From: Hymenobacter pini
GTDB lineage: Bacteria; Bacteroidota; Bacteroidia; Cytophagales; Hymenobacteraceae
Length of the DNA: 64,000 nucleotides
Direction: 5' to 3'
NCBI RefSeq assembly: GCF_020421205.1
Contig: NZ_JAIZZH010000006.1
Span: forward strand, 1 to 64,000
The position numbers and the translations under genes are program-made. Below the pieces are notes generated by a model. That model saw only the letters and a list, made by a program, of their open reading frames with translations, ran no database searches and had not been told where the DNA came from. Numbering within the stretch: the stretch's first letter is position 1; every line of letters begins with the position of its first letter. This document shows positions 16,933 through 24,849 of the stretch, piece by piece.

Positions 16933-17082
16933 ATGAAAAACCTCAACACGTCCGCCAAATTCAAGCTCAACAAAACCATCGTGGTGCGCTTCACCAAGCC
17001 CGGCTCCGCCGACAGCTTCGGCAGCACGTCCGTTATTCAAACGACGGTTTCCAGCATCATCGGGCCCGACTTTAGCTTCTAG
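16933..17082 (+). CDS. Cysteine-free Ser/Thr-rich RiPP precursor-like peptide
   Basis: A 49-residue peptide, absent from ordinary gene calls. It starts MKNLNTSAKFKLNKTIVVRF and continues TKPGSADSFGSTSVIQTTVS, ending SIIGPDFSF. The FKLNKTIVVRF stretch resembles the LxLNKxTI box of class I lanthipeptide leaders. The C-terminal half contains nine Ser/Thr but no Cys, and there is no double-glycine site. It has its own good promoter upstream and a hairpin downstream, and lies between the kinase gene (divergent) and a LanC-like gene. It may be a substrate for LanB2 giving a dehydro-amino-acid peptide without thioether rings, or a non-modified signal peptide for the two-component system. Confidence 0.65.
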   Translation: MKNLNTSAKFKLNKTIVVRFTKPGSADSFGSTSVIQTTVSSIIGPDFSF

Positions 17083-17132
17083 CAGCGCCCGCCCGCTCCG
17101 GCCGCGGCGCAGTATGTACAAGCTACTAGTTG

Positions 17133-17162
17133 AATACCCGGTGGCACTTGCCGCCGGGTATT
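17133..17162 (+). terminator. Hairpin after the Cys-free peptide gene
   Basis: A 9-bp stem AATACCCGG (17133-17141) pairs with CCGGGTATT (17154-17162), starting 50 nt after the stop codon, with partial read-through into the LanC-like gene possible. High peptide and low LanC expression from one promoter is the usual RiPP logic. Confidence 0.5.
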
Positions 17163-17222
17163 TGCTTATCTGAGCGTACCGTGTTTTGAGCATTCACAGA
17201 GGTATCCTTATTCACCACGAGA

Positions 17223-18422
17223 ATGACCGGGCTCCATCACTTCCACACCGCATCATCGGGCGAGCATCGGCCCGATTTCACACCTGCACCGCCTGCTACA
17301 TATGCACCTGCTGAAACCTGGCAACACGTTCATTATACCATTGCTACTACCCTCGATGCTTTATTAACAACGGAGGAGCTGACGGGGGCCGCCATATACT
17401 ATTTCTGCACCTACCAGGTTTTTGGGCAACCCGCCGATGCAGCCTTAGCGCAGCACCTTTTTAGTCAAGCACTTGCGCAGATTATTAAACCCTGCACGCC
17501 TGGCCATTTGGCACACGTATGCCAAGTGGCGTGGCTGCATGCGCAGCTTATAGCCACCAACCTGGCACTACCCGAGGCAGAAGTGGTACTGGAGCAACTG
17601 GACAGGCAGATATTTGCCGCCGCCGATCAACTGCTGACTCAGCCATCAGACGCGCATACCGGCTCTATCGTGCACGTTCTTCGTTATTTTTATCTGCGGC
17701 TGCCGGCACCGGCTGCCACCGCTCACCTTGAGTACCTGTTGGCCAGGCAAACTACGCTTACCCGGCCCTGGCTGTCAGCGGAGCCCCATGCGCCGAGACT
17801 ACCACTGGGCCTGGATGATGGTCTGGCCGCCAAACTATTGGTGCTGCTCCATATTCATAAGGCCGGCGTTACCAGCCAGCCGATTCAGCAGTACGTGCGG
17901 TACGGTATCCGGCTGCTGCTAGGTGTCAAGCGGGAAGTGGATTTTCTGGACCAGCGCTATTCCGTATTCCCCGATTGGCTGGAAGCCGGTAGTGGAAAGG
18001 CCATCTTCAGCGACGAAATAAGCTGGCCCCGAGGCGACATAGGCCAGTCATTGCTGCTGTATGAAGCCCACCAGTTTTTGCAGGACGCGGAACTAGCCAA
18101 CGTGGCCGAGTTAGTAGGTCTCAACACGCTGCTACGTGTCAGCATGCAATCAACTCAGGTTACCACTGCTCAATTTTATCAGGGTGCCGCCGGGGTAGCC
18201 TACCTCTACCTCAAGCTTAGCGCCATCAGTGGCCAGCCGGCGTACCAGAAAGGCTACGCGTTCTGGCTTCATCGGCTGCAACACCACGTCCATCAGGAGC
18301 TTGCAACCGGTTTTTACCAGGGCTGCACAGCACAGATACAGCACGGCCTGACTGGTGTAGGGCTGGTATTACTGTCGGCCGTTACGGCCAAGCCGCTCCA
18401 CTGGGACAAGATGCTGGTGTAG
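17223..18422 (+). CDS. LanC-like protein 2, zinc ligands and catalytic His missing
   Basis: A 399-residue divergent LanC-family protein. Repeat signatures are recognisable but degenerate: LPLGLDDGLAAKLL (193-206) replaces the AHG repeat, so the His becomes Asp; SWPRGDIGQSLL (267-278) replaces WCYGDxG, so Cys becomes Pro269; FYQGAAGVAYLY (318-329) replaces CHGxxG, so Cys-His becomes Tyr319-Gln320; and IQHGLTGVGLVLL (372-384) is the last repeat. None of the three zinc ligands is present, in line with the neighbouring precursor-like peptide having no Cys. A scaffold or leader-binding role is more likely than cyclisation. It follows the peptide gene by 140 nt and precedes a strong terminator. Confidence 0.68.
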   Translation: MTGLHHFHTASSGEHRPDFTPAPPATYAPAETWQHVHYTIATTLDALLTTEELTGAAIYYFCTYQVFGQPADAALAQHLFSQALAQIIKPCTPGHLAHVCQVAWLHAQLIATNLALPEAEVVLEQLDRQIFAAADQLLTQPSDAHTGSIVHVLRYFYLRLPAPAATAHLEYLLARQTTLTRPWLSAEPHAPRLPLGLDDGLAAKLLVLLHIHKAGVTSQPIQQYVRYGIRLLLGVKREVDFLDQRYSVFPDWLEAGSGKAIFSDEISWPRGDIGQSLLLYEAHQFLQDAELANVAELVGLNTLLRVSMQSTQVTTAQFYQGAAGVAYLYLKLSAISGQPAYQKGYAFWLHRLQHHVHQELATGFYQGCTAQIQHGLTGVGLVLLSAVTAKPLHWDKMLV

Positions 18423-18477
18423 CTGACGGGGGCACTGACCGCACAACTCAGCTGAGTTTGACAACTCTATAATCCTT

Positions 18478-18526
18478 ACCTCCCTGCTCCCTGGGCCACG
18501 CAGGCTGGCCCAGGGAGCAGGGAGGT
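18478..18526 (+). terminator. 20-bp terminator hairpin ending lanthipeptide module 2
   Basis: A 20-bp perfect stem (18478-18497 ACCTCCCTGCTCCCTGGGCC with 18507-18526), 9-nt loop, followed by ATTTAATAT. It closes the + strand module and may also stop transcription from the convergent sulfoxide-reductase gene. Nothing else recognisable lies between 18423 and 18606. Confidence 0.7.
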
Positions 18527-18606
18527 ATTTAATATCCGTTGCCCGGCCTGCCAGCAGCGTACAAGCTTCCAGCAGACCGAAAAAAACAGGTAGTGTTTAA
18601 GCAGCG

Positions 18607-19089
18607 CTAAAACCAGGAGGCCACCAGCGGCATCAGCTGCTCCAGGGCCTGCTGGTCGTCGTGGTCGAAGTCGTTGAGTTGGTCACTGTCTACATCGAGT
18701 ACGGCCACCACTTGTCCATCTTTGAGAATGGGCACCACTATTTCTGATTTCGATTCCGAGCTGCAGGCAATGTGCCCAGGAAACTGCTCTACATCAGGCA
18801 CCAGCAGCGTGGCGGCCTGGGCCCAACTGCTGCCGCACACGCCCTTACCCCGCCGGATGCGGGTGCAAGCAATGGGTCCTTGGAACGGGCCCAGCACCAG
18901 CTCGTCGCCCTTCACCAGGTAAAAACCCACCCAGAAAAACCCAAAGGCTTGCCGTAGAGCGGCCACGGTATTCGCGAGGTTGGCCACCAAGTCCGGCTCA
19001 CCAGTGGTGAGGGCGTCAATCTGGGGTAGCAGTTGGCGGTATTGTTCGGCTTTGCTGAGGGTAGTATCGAGGTGCAGTTCTTCGGCCAT
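18607..19089 (-). CDS. Free methionine-(R)-sulfoxide reductase (GAF domain)
   Basis: A 160-residue GAF-domain protein with start chosen at MAEELHLD, which gives the usual fRMsr length. It reduces free methionine-R-sulfoxide in the cytoplasm, using a disulfide cascade recharged by thioredoxin. Three cysteines, Cys75 (IACTRIRRG), Cys85 (GVCGSSWA) and Cys109 (HIACSSESKSE), have exactly the 10- and 24-residue spacing of E. coli YebR/MsrC Cys84, 94 and 118. The SESKSEIVVPI and VLDVDSD motifs are also typical. A TACCTTTG -7 element lies 70 nt upstream. It is not obviously connected to its neighbours. Confidence 0.9.
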   Translation of the reverse strand: MAEELHLDTTLSKAEQYRQLLPQIDALTTGEPDLVANLANTVAALRQAFGFFWVGFYLVKGDELVLGPFQGPIACTRIRRGKGVCGSSWAQAATLLVPDVEQFPGHIACSSESKSEIVVPILKDGQVVAVLDVDSDQLNDFDHDDQQALEQLMPLVASWF

Positions 19090-19413
19090 ATTGGAAAAAG
19101 CAAGGAGTAATGGTACGCAACAGCCCGGCGGCGGCAAGGTTGAGCCGGCTGGCTGAGTCAAAGGTACGGCCGCATTTTTTCCCGGCATTCCTGAGCCAAG
19201 AGGCTTTGCAGGGCAGAAAGATGTTGTATTTTACAGCCGCAGATACTGGCTATTGTTCAGCCAGTTATCTGCGCACCCACCCGCTTTCTTGCTGCTGTCT
19301 GATGTCAACGCCCGTTCGGTACCGGGCAGGCTCCCGTATGCAGCAACCTTATGGCCTACCAGCCATTGCTACGCTCTGTTCTTTCTCACCTCCCAACCAT
19401 CCCACCCACGTTC
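19090..19413. other. Divergent intergenic region
   Basis: A 324-bp gap between the divergent sulfoxide-reductase and RibD-like genes. On the minus strand TACCTTTG (19159-19166) is a good -7 element for the reductase. No matching element was found for the + gene, and no convincing small gene. Confidence 0.4.
19159..19166 (-). promoter_or_regulatory. TACCTTTG -7 element upstream of the sulfoxide reductase
   Basis: Matches TAnnTTTG on the minus strand, 70 nt before the start codon. No clear -33 TTG is present at the right distance, so this is a partial match. Confidence 0.35.
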
Positions 19414-19962
19414 ATGCGTAAAGTTGTTCTCTACATTGCCACCAGCCTCGACGGGTACATTGCCTCACCCGATGGCTCAGTGGAATGGTTGCCCACGCCC
19501 CCACCGGGCGAAGATTACGGGTATGCCGACTTTCTGGCCTCCGCCGACGCTACCCTACTGGGCCGCGCCACCTACGAGCAGATTACTACCTTCGGCGAGT
19601 GGCCTTACCCCACCCTCACCAACTACGTGTTCACCCGCCGCCCACCCTACGAGGCCGCGCACCCTTCGGTACAGTTCATTACCGACGACTCCACGCGCTT
19701 TGTGCAGGAGCTGCGCCAGCAGCCCGGTGGCACCATCTGGCTGATTGGAGGTAGTACGCTGGCCTCGCCCTTGCTGGCCGCGGGGCTAGTTGATGAGCTC
19801 ATGCTGTTTGTGGTACCGCGGGTGCTGGGGGCGGGTATTCCGCTGTGGCGCCACCAAGACCATGCCCAGCCCCTGCACCTGCTGCGCAACCAAGCCTGGC
19901 CCGATGGTATGATACTGCTGCACTACCGGTTATCAGAGGAAGCACCGGAAACTGCCGGCTAA
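19414..19962 (+). CDS. Dihydrofolate-reductase/RibD C-terminal-like reductase
   Basis: A 182-residue protein starting MRKVVLYIATSLDGYIA; the in-frame Met 21 codons upstream is less likely because family members begin right at this beta strand. The RibD_C/DHFR fold is shown by SLDGYIASPDG, LLGRATYEQ, the NADPH-binding IWLIGGSTLASPLLAAGLVDEL (given here in outline) and LGAGIPLW near the C-terminus. Such proteins bind NADPH, but the substrate of this stand-alone group is unknown. It is monocistronic, with a 33-bp hairpin downstream. Confidence 0.85.
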   Translation: MRKVVLYIATSLDGYIASPDGSVEWLPTPPPGEDYGYADFLASADATLLGRATYEQITTFGEWPYPTLTNYVFTRRPPYEAAHPSVQFITDDSTRFVQELRQQPGGTIWLIGGSTLASPLLAAGLVDELMLFVVPRVLGAGIPLWRHQDHAQPLHLLRNQAWPDGMILLHYRLSEEAPETAG

Positions 19963-20037
19963 TGCCCATTGCTCACTGTGGTAGGTTGCTGATACAGCTA
20001 GCTTTCCATTGAAAGCCACTTTCTGGAGCCTTCTTAC

Positions 20038-20106
20038 GGTTCTACCAATAACGCAGCACGGCCGCTCCAAATGTTGGAGCGGCCGTGCTGCGTTATTGGT
20101 AGAACC
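20038..20106. terminator. 33-bp perfect bidirectional terminator
   Basis: A perfect inverted repeat with 33-bp arms (20038-20070 and 20074-20106) and a 3-nt loop lies between the convergent RibD-like and psd genes. Both strands start the arm with GGTTCTACC and contain the AACGCAGCACGG block. Its length greatly exceeds a minimal intrinsic terminator. Confidence 0.7.
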
Positions 20107-20144
20107 AAATTCCTGGAATCCGGTTAGCCTGCTTGTTCCTTTGA

Positions 20145-20825
20145 CTAGAAGAGGCTGGGGGCGCTGGTTTTAAGCTGGGCAATAACCGTTTGCCCACCTT
20201 TCACCTTCTCTCCAATCTGCACTTTTACCTCGGTATCCACCGGCACGAAAATATCCACGCGGGAGCCGAACTTGATGAAGCCGAACTCCTCGCCTTGGCT
20301 TACCTCGTCGCCCTCGTTCACATACCACACAATGCGGCGGGCCATAGCGCCGGCAATCTGACGGAACAGCACGAACGGGCCGGCTTCCGACTCCACTACC
20401 ACGGTGGTACGCTCGTTTTTGGTGCTGCTTTTGGGGTGCCAAGCCACCAGGTAGTTGCCGGGATGATACTTGAAGTAGCGCACAATACCCGAAATAGGAT
20501 TGCGCGTGATGTGCACGTTAATCGGCGACATGAAAATGCTGATCTGCTTGCGCTGGTCGTCGAAATACTCCGGCTCGTGCACGTCCTCAATTACCACCAC
20601 TTTACCATCGGCGGGGGCAATTACTAGGTCCTCATGAGTAAACAGGCGGCGGGCCGGGCTGCGGAAAAACTGCAGCAGCGTGAGGAATACGATGACGGAA
20701 ACACCGGCGAAAACCTTGTTGAAACCGCCGTTTTCAGCGTTGTAACGAAACAGGAGCAGGTTCACGGCCAGCAGGGCCAGCAGGGTAAAGAACAGAATTC
20801 GTCGTCCTTCTTTGTGGATCTTCAT
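20145..20825 (-). CDS. psd: Phosphatidylserine decarboxylase (short, archaeal/Bacteroidota type)
   Basis: A 226-residue proenzyme that decarboxylates phosphatidylserine to phosphatidylethanolamine at the inner membrane. N-terminal membrane segments are at 9-27 and 38-53. The catalytic residues are visible: Asp73 (PADGK), His105 (PINVHITRN) and the self-cleaving Gly187-Ser188 in FGSRVDIF, where Ser188 becomes the pyruvoyl group. The short length and GS site (not LGST) are normal for Psd of this phylum. A TATATTTG element is found 150 nt upstream on the same strand. Confidence 0.92.
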   Translation of the reverse strand: MKIHKEGRRILFFTLLALLAVNLLLFRYNAENGGFNKVFAGVSVIVFLTLLQFFRSPARRLFTHEDLVIAPADGKVVVIEDVHEPEYFDDQRKQISIFMSPINVHITRNPISGIVRYFKYHPGNYLVAWHPKSSTKNERTTVVVESEAGPFVLFRQIAGAMARRIVWYVNEGDEVSQGEEFGFIKFGSRVDIFVPVDTEVKVQIGEKVKGGQTVIAQLKTSAPSLF

Positions 20826-20945
20826 GTATCGCAGATTTGCGCTGATTACGTTGATTTCGCTGATTCAGACGACTTTCTGAGAATAAAAGTGCCCGCCTGT
20901 TTCTGCGCTTGCCCCTTTACCCAGCGGGCACAGCAGGCATAAAGA

Positions 20946-20970
20946 TAGCCCGAGCCACCGGCCCGGGCTA
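20946..20970 (-). terminator. Hairpin downstream of glutamate dehydrogenase
   Basis: A short GC-rich stem TAGCCCG (20946-20952) with CGGGCTA (20964-20970), followed on the minus strand by TCTTTATG. It lies between gdhA and psd, both on the minus strand. The flanking 20990-21064 also holds an imperfect inverted repeat of AGGAG-rich words. Confidence 0.4.
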
Positions 20971-20978
20971 TTCAAAAG

Positions 20979-20986
20979 CAAATATA
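20979..20986 (-). promoter_or_regulatory. TATATTTG -7 element upstream of psd
   Basis: A TAnnTTTG match on the minus strand 154 nt before psd. No -33 TTG at the expected spacing. Confidence 0.3.
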
Positions 20987-21068
20987 AGGAGGAGTTAGGA
21001 GACAGAATGCAGGAGCTAGCGGCAAACGCCGATACTTTCTCCAAGCTACTCCATCCTCACTCCTGGTA

Positions 21069-22358
21069 TTAGAAGCCGCCGCGGAACTTGTACGTCTGGG
21101 CTACTTTATCAATGGCTACTACGTAGGCCGCAATACGCATCGGAATGTTGTACTTCTGGCTGGTAGCGTACACTTTCTCGAAGGCGTCAGTCATAATACG
21201 GTCGGCGCGCTCGGTTACCATGTCCTCGCTCCACTTGAAGCCTTGGCGGTTCTGCACCCACTCGAAGTAGGATACCGTTACCCCGCCCGAGTTGGCCAGG
21301 ATATCGGGCACTACCATAATGCCCTTCTCATTGATGATAGGGTCGGCGGAGGCCGAAGTGGGGCCGTTGGCACCTTCCACAATCAGCTTGGCCTTAATGG
21401 CGTGGGCGTTGTGCTCGGTAATTACGTCTTCCACGGCGGCAGGCACAAGCAGGTCCACATTGGAGGTCAGCAGGTCGTCGGCGTTGTCCATGAGGGTGGC
21501 ACCGGTGAACCCGTCCAGACGGCCGCTGTGGGCATTTTTGTAGGCTACGGCTTCGTCGATGTTGATGCCGTTCTCATTCCAGTACGCGCCCGACACGTCG
21601 GATACGCACTTGATTTTCACGCCCTGTTCGCTCAGCAGCTTGGCGGCCCAGGAGCCCACGTTGCCGAAGCCTTGCACGGCAGCCGAGGTTTGGGCGGGGT
21701 CCATGCCCAGCTTCTTCATGGCAGCCAGCGCCGATACCATTACACCGCGGCCGGTAGCCTCAGTGCGGCCCAGCGAGCCACCCATTACCAGGGGTTTGCC
21801 GGTTACCACGGCCGGCGAAGTAGCGCCTACCGTTTTGCTGAATTCATCCATCAGCCAGGCCATTTCGCGGGGGCCGGTACCCATGTCGGGAGCCGGAATG
21901 TCCCGGTCGGGTCCGAACACATCCTTCATGGCCAGCGTGTAGCCCCGGGTGAGACGCTCAATTTCGCCGGCGCTCATCTTGGTCGGGTCGCAGATGATAC
22001 CGCCTTTGGCACCGCCGTAGGGAATATCCACCACGGCGCACTTCCAGGTCATCCAGGCGGCCAGGGCCTTCACCTCATCGAGGTGCACGTTTTTATCGTA
22101 GCGGATACCGCCTTTCGAGGGGCCCAGAATGGTGTTGTGCACCACGCGGTAGCCCTCAAACACGCGCACTTTGCCATTGTCCATCGTCACGGGAATGTGC
22201 ACGATAACCTGCTTGTCAGGGGCTTTCAGTACGTCGTAGGTTTCTTCGTCTAGACCCAGGATTTCGGTGGCCACGTTGAAGCGCGACATCATCGATTCCA
22301 GGGGATTCTCGGCATCCACGCGGGGAGCCGGTTCTTTGTACACCGTGGTGGCAGCCAT
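21069..22358 (-). CDS. gdhA: Glutamate dehydrogenase (Glu/Leu/Phe/Val family)
   Basis: A 429-residue enzyme for reversible oxidative deamination of glutamate to 2-oxoglutarate. The substrate-binding motif LGPSKGGIRY has the Lys that contacts the gamma-carboxylate. The catalytic IPYGGAKGGI motif has the second Lys, PAPDMGTG has the catalytic Asp, and the Rossmann motif is GFGNVGSWAA. It is full length for the hexameric class, and all key residues are present. It is monocistronic, with a TACCTTTG element about 90 nt upstream. A second family member with a changed substrate pocket lies at 47834. Confidence 0.95.
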   Translation of the reverse strand: MAATTVYKEPAPRVDAENPLESMMSRFNVATEILGLDEETYDVLKAPDKQVIVHIPVTMDNGKVRVFEGYRVVHNTILGPSKGGIRYDKNVHLDEVKALAAWMTWKCAVVDIPYGGAKGGIICDPTKMSAGEIERLTRGYTLAMKDVFGPDRDIPAPDMGTGPREMAWLMDEFSKTVGATSPAVVTGKPLVMGGSLGRTEATGRGVMVSALAAMKKLGMDPAQTSAAVQGFGNVGSWAAKLLSEQGVKIKCVSDVSGAYWNENGINIDEAVAYKNAHSGRLDGFTGATLMDNADDLLTSNVDLLVPAAVEDVITEHNAHAIKAKLIVEGANGPTSASADPIINEKGIMVVPDILANSGGVTVSYFEWVQNRQGFKWSEDMVTERADRIMTDAFEKVYATSQKYNIPMRIAAYVVAIDKVAQTYKFRGGF

Positions 22359-22447
22359 ACGGGGTAAGGGTTTGGGGTGGGTGAGAAATAAACTACGGCA
22401 ACTCAGCTGGTGGGCAACCGGGCCGCGCGCGGAACTTTTTGGGTGGT

Positions 22448-22455
22448 CAAAGGTA
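22448..22455 (-). promoter_or_regulatory. TACCTTTG -7 element for gdhA
   Basis: A TAnnTTTG match on the minus strand, 90 nt before the gdhA start. No good TTG at -33. Confidence 0.4.
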
Positions 22456-22612
22456 AGCGGTTTGTGGCATACGCGCGGGGCCTTGAATCGGCCTACCTTT
22501 CGGTATTAGCGGGGCTGATACTTTCCCTACGAAATATTGGGGCGGTTCGTATTGTTTGCGCGAAAATCCTGCCATTTCGCACAGTTTTCGGCGACAACTT
22601 TTCTTGAAATAA

Positions 22613-22643
22613 AACGGGCCGCCCCCGTTAGAAGCTGCCCGTT
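22613..22643 (-). terminator. Intrinsic terminator of cdsA
   Basis: On the minus strand AACGGGC / GCCCGTT form a 7-bp stem (22637-22643 with 22613-22619), directly followed by TTATTTC. It lies 30 nt after the cdsA stop. Confidence 0.5.
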
Positions 22644-22672
22644 GATGTAGTGGTAGTTGCGTACGCTCGACT

Positions 22673-23614
22673 CTAGCTCAGCAGCAGTTGCAGCAAGGCC
22701 AGCACCGGCAGGATAAACAGGAAGGCATCGAACCGGTCGAGCAGGCCGCCGTGGCCGGGCATGATGCGGCCGGAGTCCTTCACGCCCACGCTGCGCTTGA
22801 GCATGGACTCGGCCAAATCACCGAGCGGGCCGAACACGGCAACTACCCCGGCCGCTACCAGTCGGTAGGTTAGGGAGAGTTCGGGCAGCAGGTAGCCCAG
22901 GGCCCAGCCCATACCCAGTGTGAGCAGGAAGCCGCCCACGGCACCTTCCCAGGTTTTGCCGGGCGAGATTTTAGGGGCCAGCTTGTGCTTGCCAAAGGTT
23001 TTGCCCGCCGCATACGCCCCAATATCCGAGGACCACACCAGCAGCAGCAGCGCGAAGATGCGGCGGTAGTCGTACCCCGTATTGGTAAAAGCCACTACGC
23101 TCAATAGGCTCATCGGCAAGCTCACGTACAGTAGTCCCAGCAGGGCTACCCCCACGTTGGCAAAGGGCGACAGTTCTTTATTCTCGCGAGGCCAGGCCAT
23201 CATTTCCCGCAGGATGAGGATGGTGGGCAGCAGTAGCAGGATGCCCATCAGTATGATGCCGGCCGAACGGGCATCACCTACTATGACATGCATACCGTGA
23301 CCGATGGAATCGGAAACGTTGTTCACTACAACCACGCCCAGTACACCGGCAAAAATCAGCGCGCTAATTCCCCCACCCAACAAGGCAGCGGGCTTATACC
23401 CAGCCTGCCGCATCATGCGGTAGAACTCCCACAGCATACGCATCTGTACGGCCCCGAAGAAGAGGGCAAACGTCCAGGCGCTGTACCACACGCTGCCCAG
23501 CAGCAGCGCGGCCCCAATCAGCCCGAAAATGATGCGCTGGGACAAGTTGGACATACCGGGCTTATCAGCGGGGGGCTCGGTGGTGGCGGGCGCGGGGGCG
23601 GGAGAGGTAGTCAA
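22673..23614 (-). CDS. cdsA: Phosphatidate cytidylyltransferase
   Basis: A 313-residue integral membrane enzyme that makes CDP-diacylglycerol from phosphatidate and CTP. About eight transmembrane helices are present. The C-terminal CdsA signature S-V-G-V-K-D-S-G-R-I-M-P-G-H-G-G-x-x-D-R-x-D is intact (about 273-295). The first 20 residues are Pro/Ala-rich and non-conserved; MSNLSQRIIF at residue 21 is an alternative start. It is transcribed downstream of a CPBP protease gene and, with psd nearby, belongs to phospholipid synthesis. Confidence 0.92.
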   Translation of the reverse strand: MTTSPAPAPATTEPPADKPGMSNLSQRIIFGLIGAALLLGSVWYSAWTFALFFGAVQMRMLWEFYRMMRQAGYKPAALLGGGISALIFAGVLGVVVVNNVSDSIGHGMHVIVGDARSAGIILMGILLLLPTILILREMMAWPRENKELSPFANVGVALLGLLYVSLPMSLLSVVAFTNTGYDYRRIFALLLLVWSSDIGAYAAGKTFGKHKLAPKISPGKTWEGAVGGFLLTLGMGWALGYLLPELSLTYRLVAAGVVAVFGPLGDLAESMLKRSVGVKDSGRIMPGHGGLLDRFDAFLFILPVLALLQLLLS

Positions 23615-23651
23615 GGGAGGGTAAAAGGAAAGCGAAAGAAAAATACAGCCG

Positions 23652-24698
23652 TTAATTGGCGCGGGTGGCGTCTACGCCGTCGTGGCTGAGGGTACGGGCG
23701 GCCGGAATGGTAGCCTCGGGCTGATGCACGGCTACGCCTCGGCTGCCGAGCGTGTGCATTTCGGTGGGCAAATCGGTGAGGCGGGGCGTTTGGGTTTGCT
23801 GGTAGAGGTAGCGCAGCAGCAAGGCGCACAGCAGCAGCGAGGTCAGCACCCAGTACCAGGGCAATGCCTCGGTGGAATCGGGGTCAAACTCGGAGGCCGT
23901 CCACTCCCGCTGCTGCACGTACAGGAGCACCAATTGAAAGGCGTTTTGGGTAAAGTGCGCGGCCATAGGCACCAGAATGTTGCCGCTCCACTCATATAAG
24001 TAGCCCAGCACCAGCCCCAGCACAAAGCGCGGTACGAAGCCAAAAAACTGGAAGTGAATGGCACTAAACAGGGCCGCTGCCAACCACACGCCCACGTGCC
24101 GCCCGGCCCACTGCACCAAATTGCGCTGTACTACGCCCCGGAAAAACAGCTCCTCGCTGATGGCCGGCACCACGGCAATAACCAGCAAGGCCACCACAAA
24201 CCGCAGCGGCGTAGAGAACTGGGTGAGGTAGCGGGTAATTTTCTGGGCCCGGTCTTCCATTTCGCGAGCCGCCTCCTCCCAGCCGCTCAGGGCAGCCGGC
24301 AAGTGGGCCTTGGCGTTCCAGGCAATCAGCACCGACATGGCCGGCAAACTCACAATGATGAGCACCGCTGCCACCAGCAGCCAGTTGGCCGGCACCGGGC
24401 GACGGGGGGCGAAATACTCCTTCAACCGGTTGCCGGTGAGGGCGGCCAGCGCCAGCGCGGCCCCACCCAGGCCCCCAAACAGCAGCACGCCCTGACTCAT
24501 CATGGATACTCCCCAGCCGTTGGGGTAGTCGGCGGGGCGCTGGGTGATGTTGCCCAGATCCTGCATGCCCACCCCGAAAAACAGGTAGTTGCATACCATT
24601 ACCAGGAAGCTGGCCACGCAGAACGTAGCCAGCAGCAGCACGGCCAGCAACCCCAGATTTGCTATCGGGTGTAATCGACTGGAAACGAAACCTTTCAT
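23652..24698 (-). CDS. CPBP-family intramembrane glutamic protease
   Basis: A 348-residue, eight-helix membrane protein. The CAAX-protease/bacteriocin-processing (ABI) motifs are visible: EELFFRGVVQRN (motif 1, EExxxR), AIHFQFFGFVPRFVLG (motif 2, His) and MAAHFTQNAF (motif 3, His-x3-N). Family members cleave prenylated or other membrane peptides; some act in bacteriocin self-immunity. The distance from the lanthipeptide locus argues against a special link here. A 37-nt gap separates it from cdsA, so the two are probably co-transcribed. Confidence 0.9.
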   Translation of the reverse strand: MKGFVSSRLHPIANLGLLAVLLLATFCVASFLVMVCNYLFFGVGMQDLGNITQRPADYPNGWGVSMMSQGVLLFGGLGGAALALAALTGNRLKEYFAPRRPVPANWLLVAAVLIIVSLPAMSVLIAWNAKAHLPAALSGWEEAAREMEDRAQKITRYLTQFSTPLRFVVALLVIAVVPAISEELFFRGVVQRNLVQWAGRHVGVWLAAALFSAIHFQFFGFVPRFVLGLVLGYLYEWSGNILVPMAAHFTQNAFQLVLLYVQQREWTASEFDPDSTEALPWYWVLTSLLLCALLLRYLYQQTQTPRLTDLPTEMHTLGSRGVAVHQPEATIPAARTLSHDGVDATRAN

Positions 24699-24817
24699 TG
24701 CGTTTTGGGCTTAGTGCCTGGATTATAGTGCTTAGCAGTAGGGGCGCATGCGCACACCCTGCCGCTGAATAGCCTAAGCACCAGGCACAACGCACCAAGC
24801 ACTAAATCCTATTGTCG

Positions 24818-24825
24818 TAAATTTG
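24818..24825 (+). promoter_or_regulatory. TAAATTTG -7 element upstream of dusB
   Basis: A TAnnTTTG match 24 nt before the GTG start of dusB; the -33 element is poor. The rest of this 151-bp divergent gap is an imperfect inverted repeat built from TTAGTGC/GCACTAA words (about 24710-24807). Confidence 0.35.
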
Positions 24826-24849
24826 CGCAAAATACTAGAATAGCCTGCC

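Larger units (their letters stand above)
22359..22672. other. Intergenic region upstream of gdhA
   Basis: A 314-bp gap holding the gdhA promoter element (22448-22455, minus strand) and the cdsA terminator (22613-22643). A 65-codon + strand frame here has no recognisable features and is not called. Confidence 0.5.

Noticed and set aside
23652-24698. CPBP protease as lanthipeptide immunity or processing gene
   Set aside because: It is 5 kb from the locus, on the other strand and coupled to cdsA; nothing but family membership supports a link.
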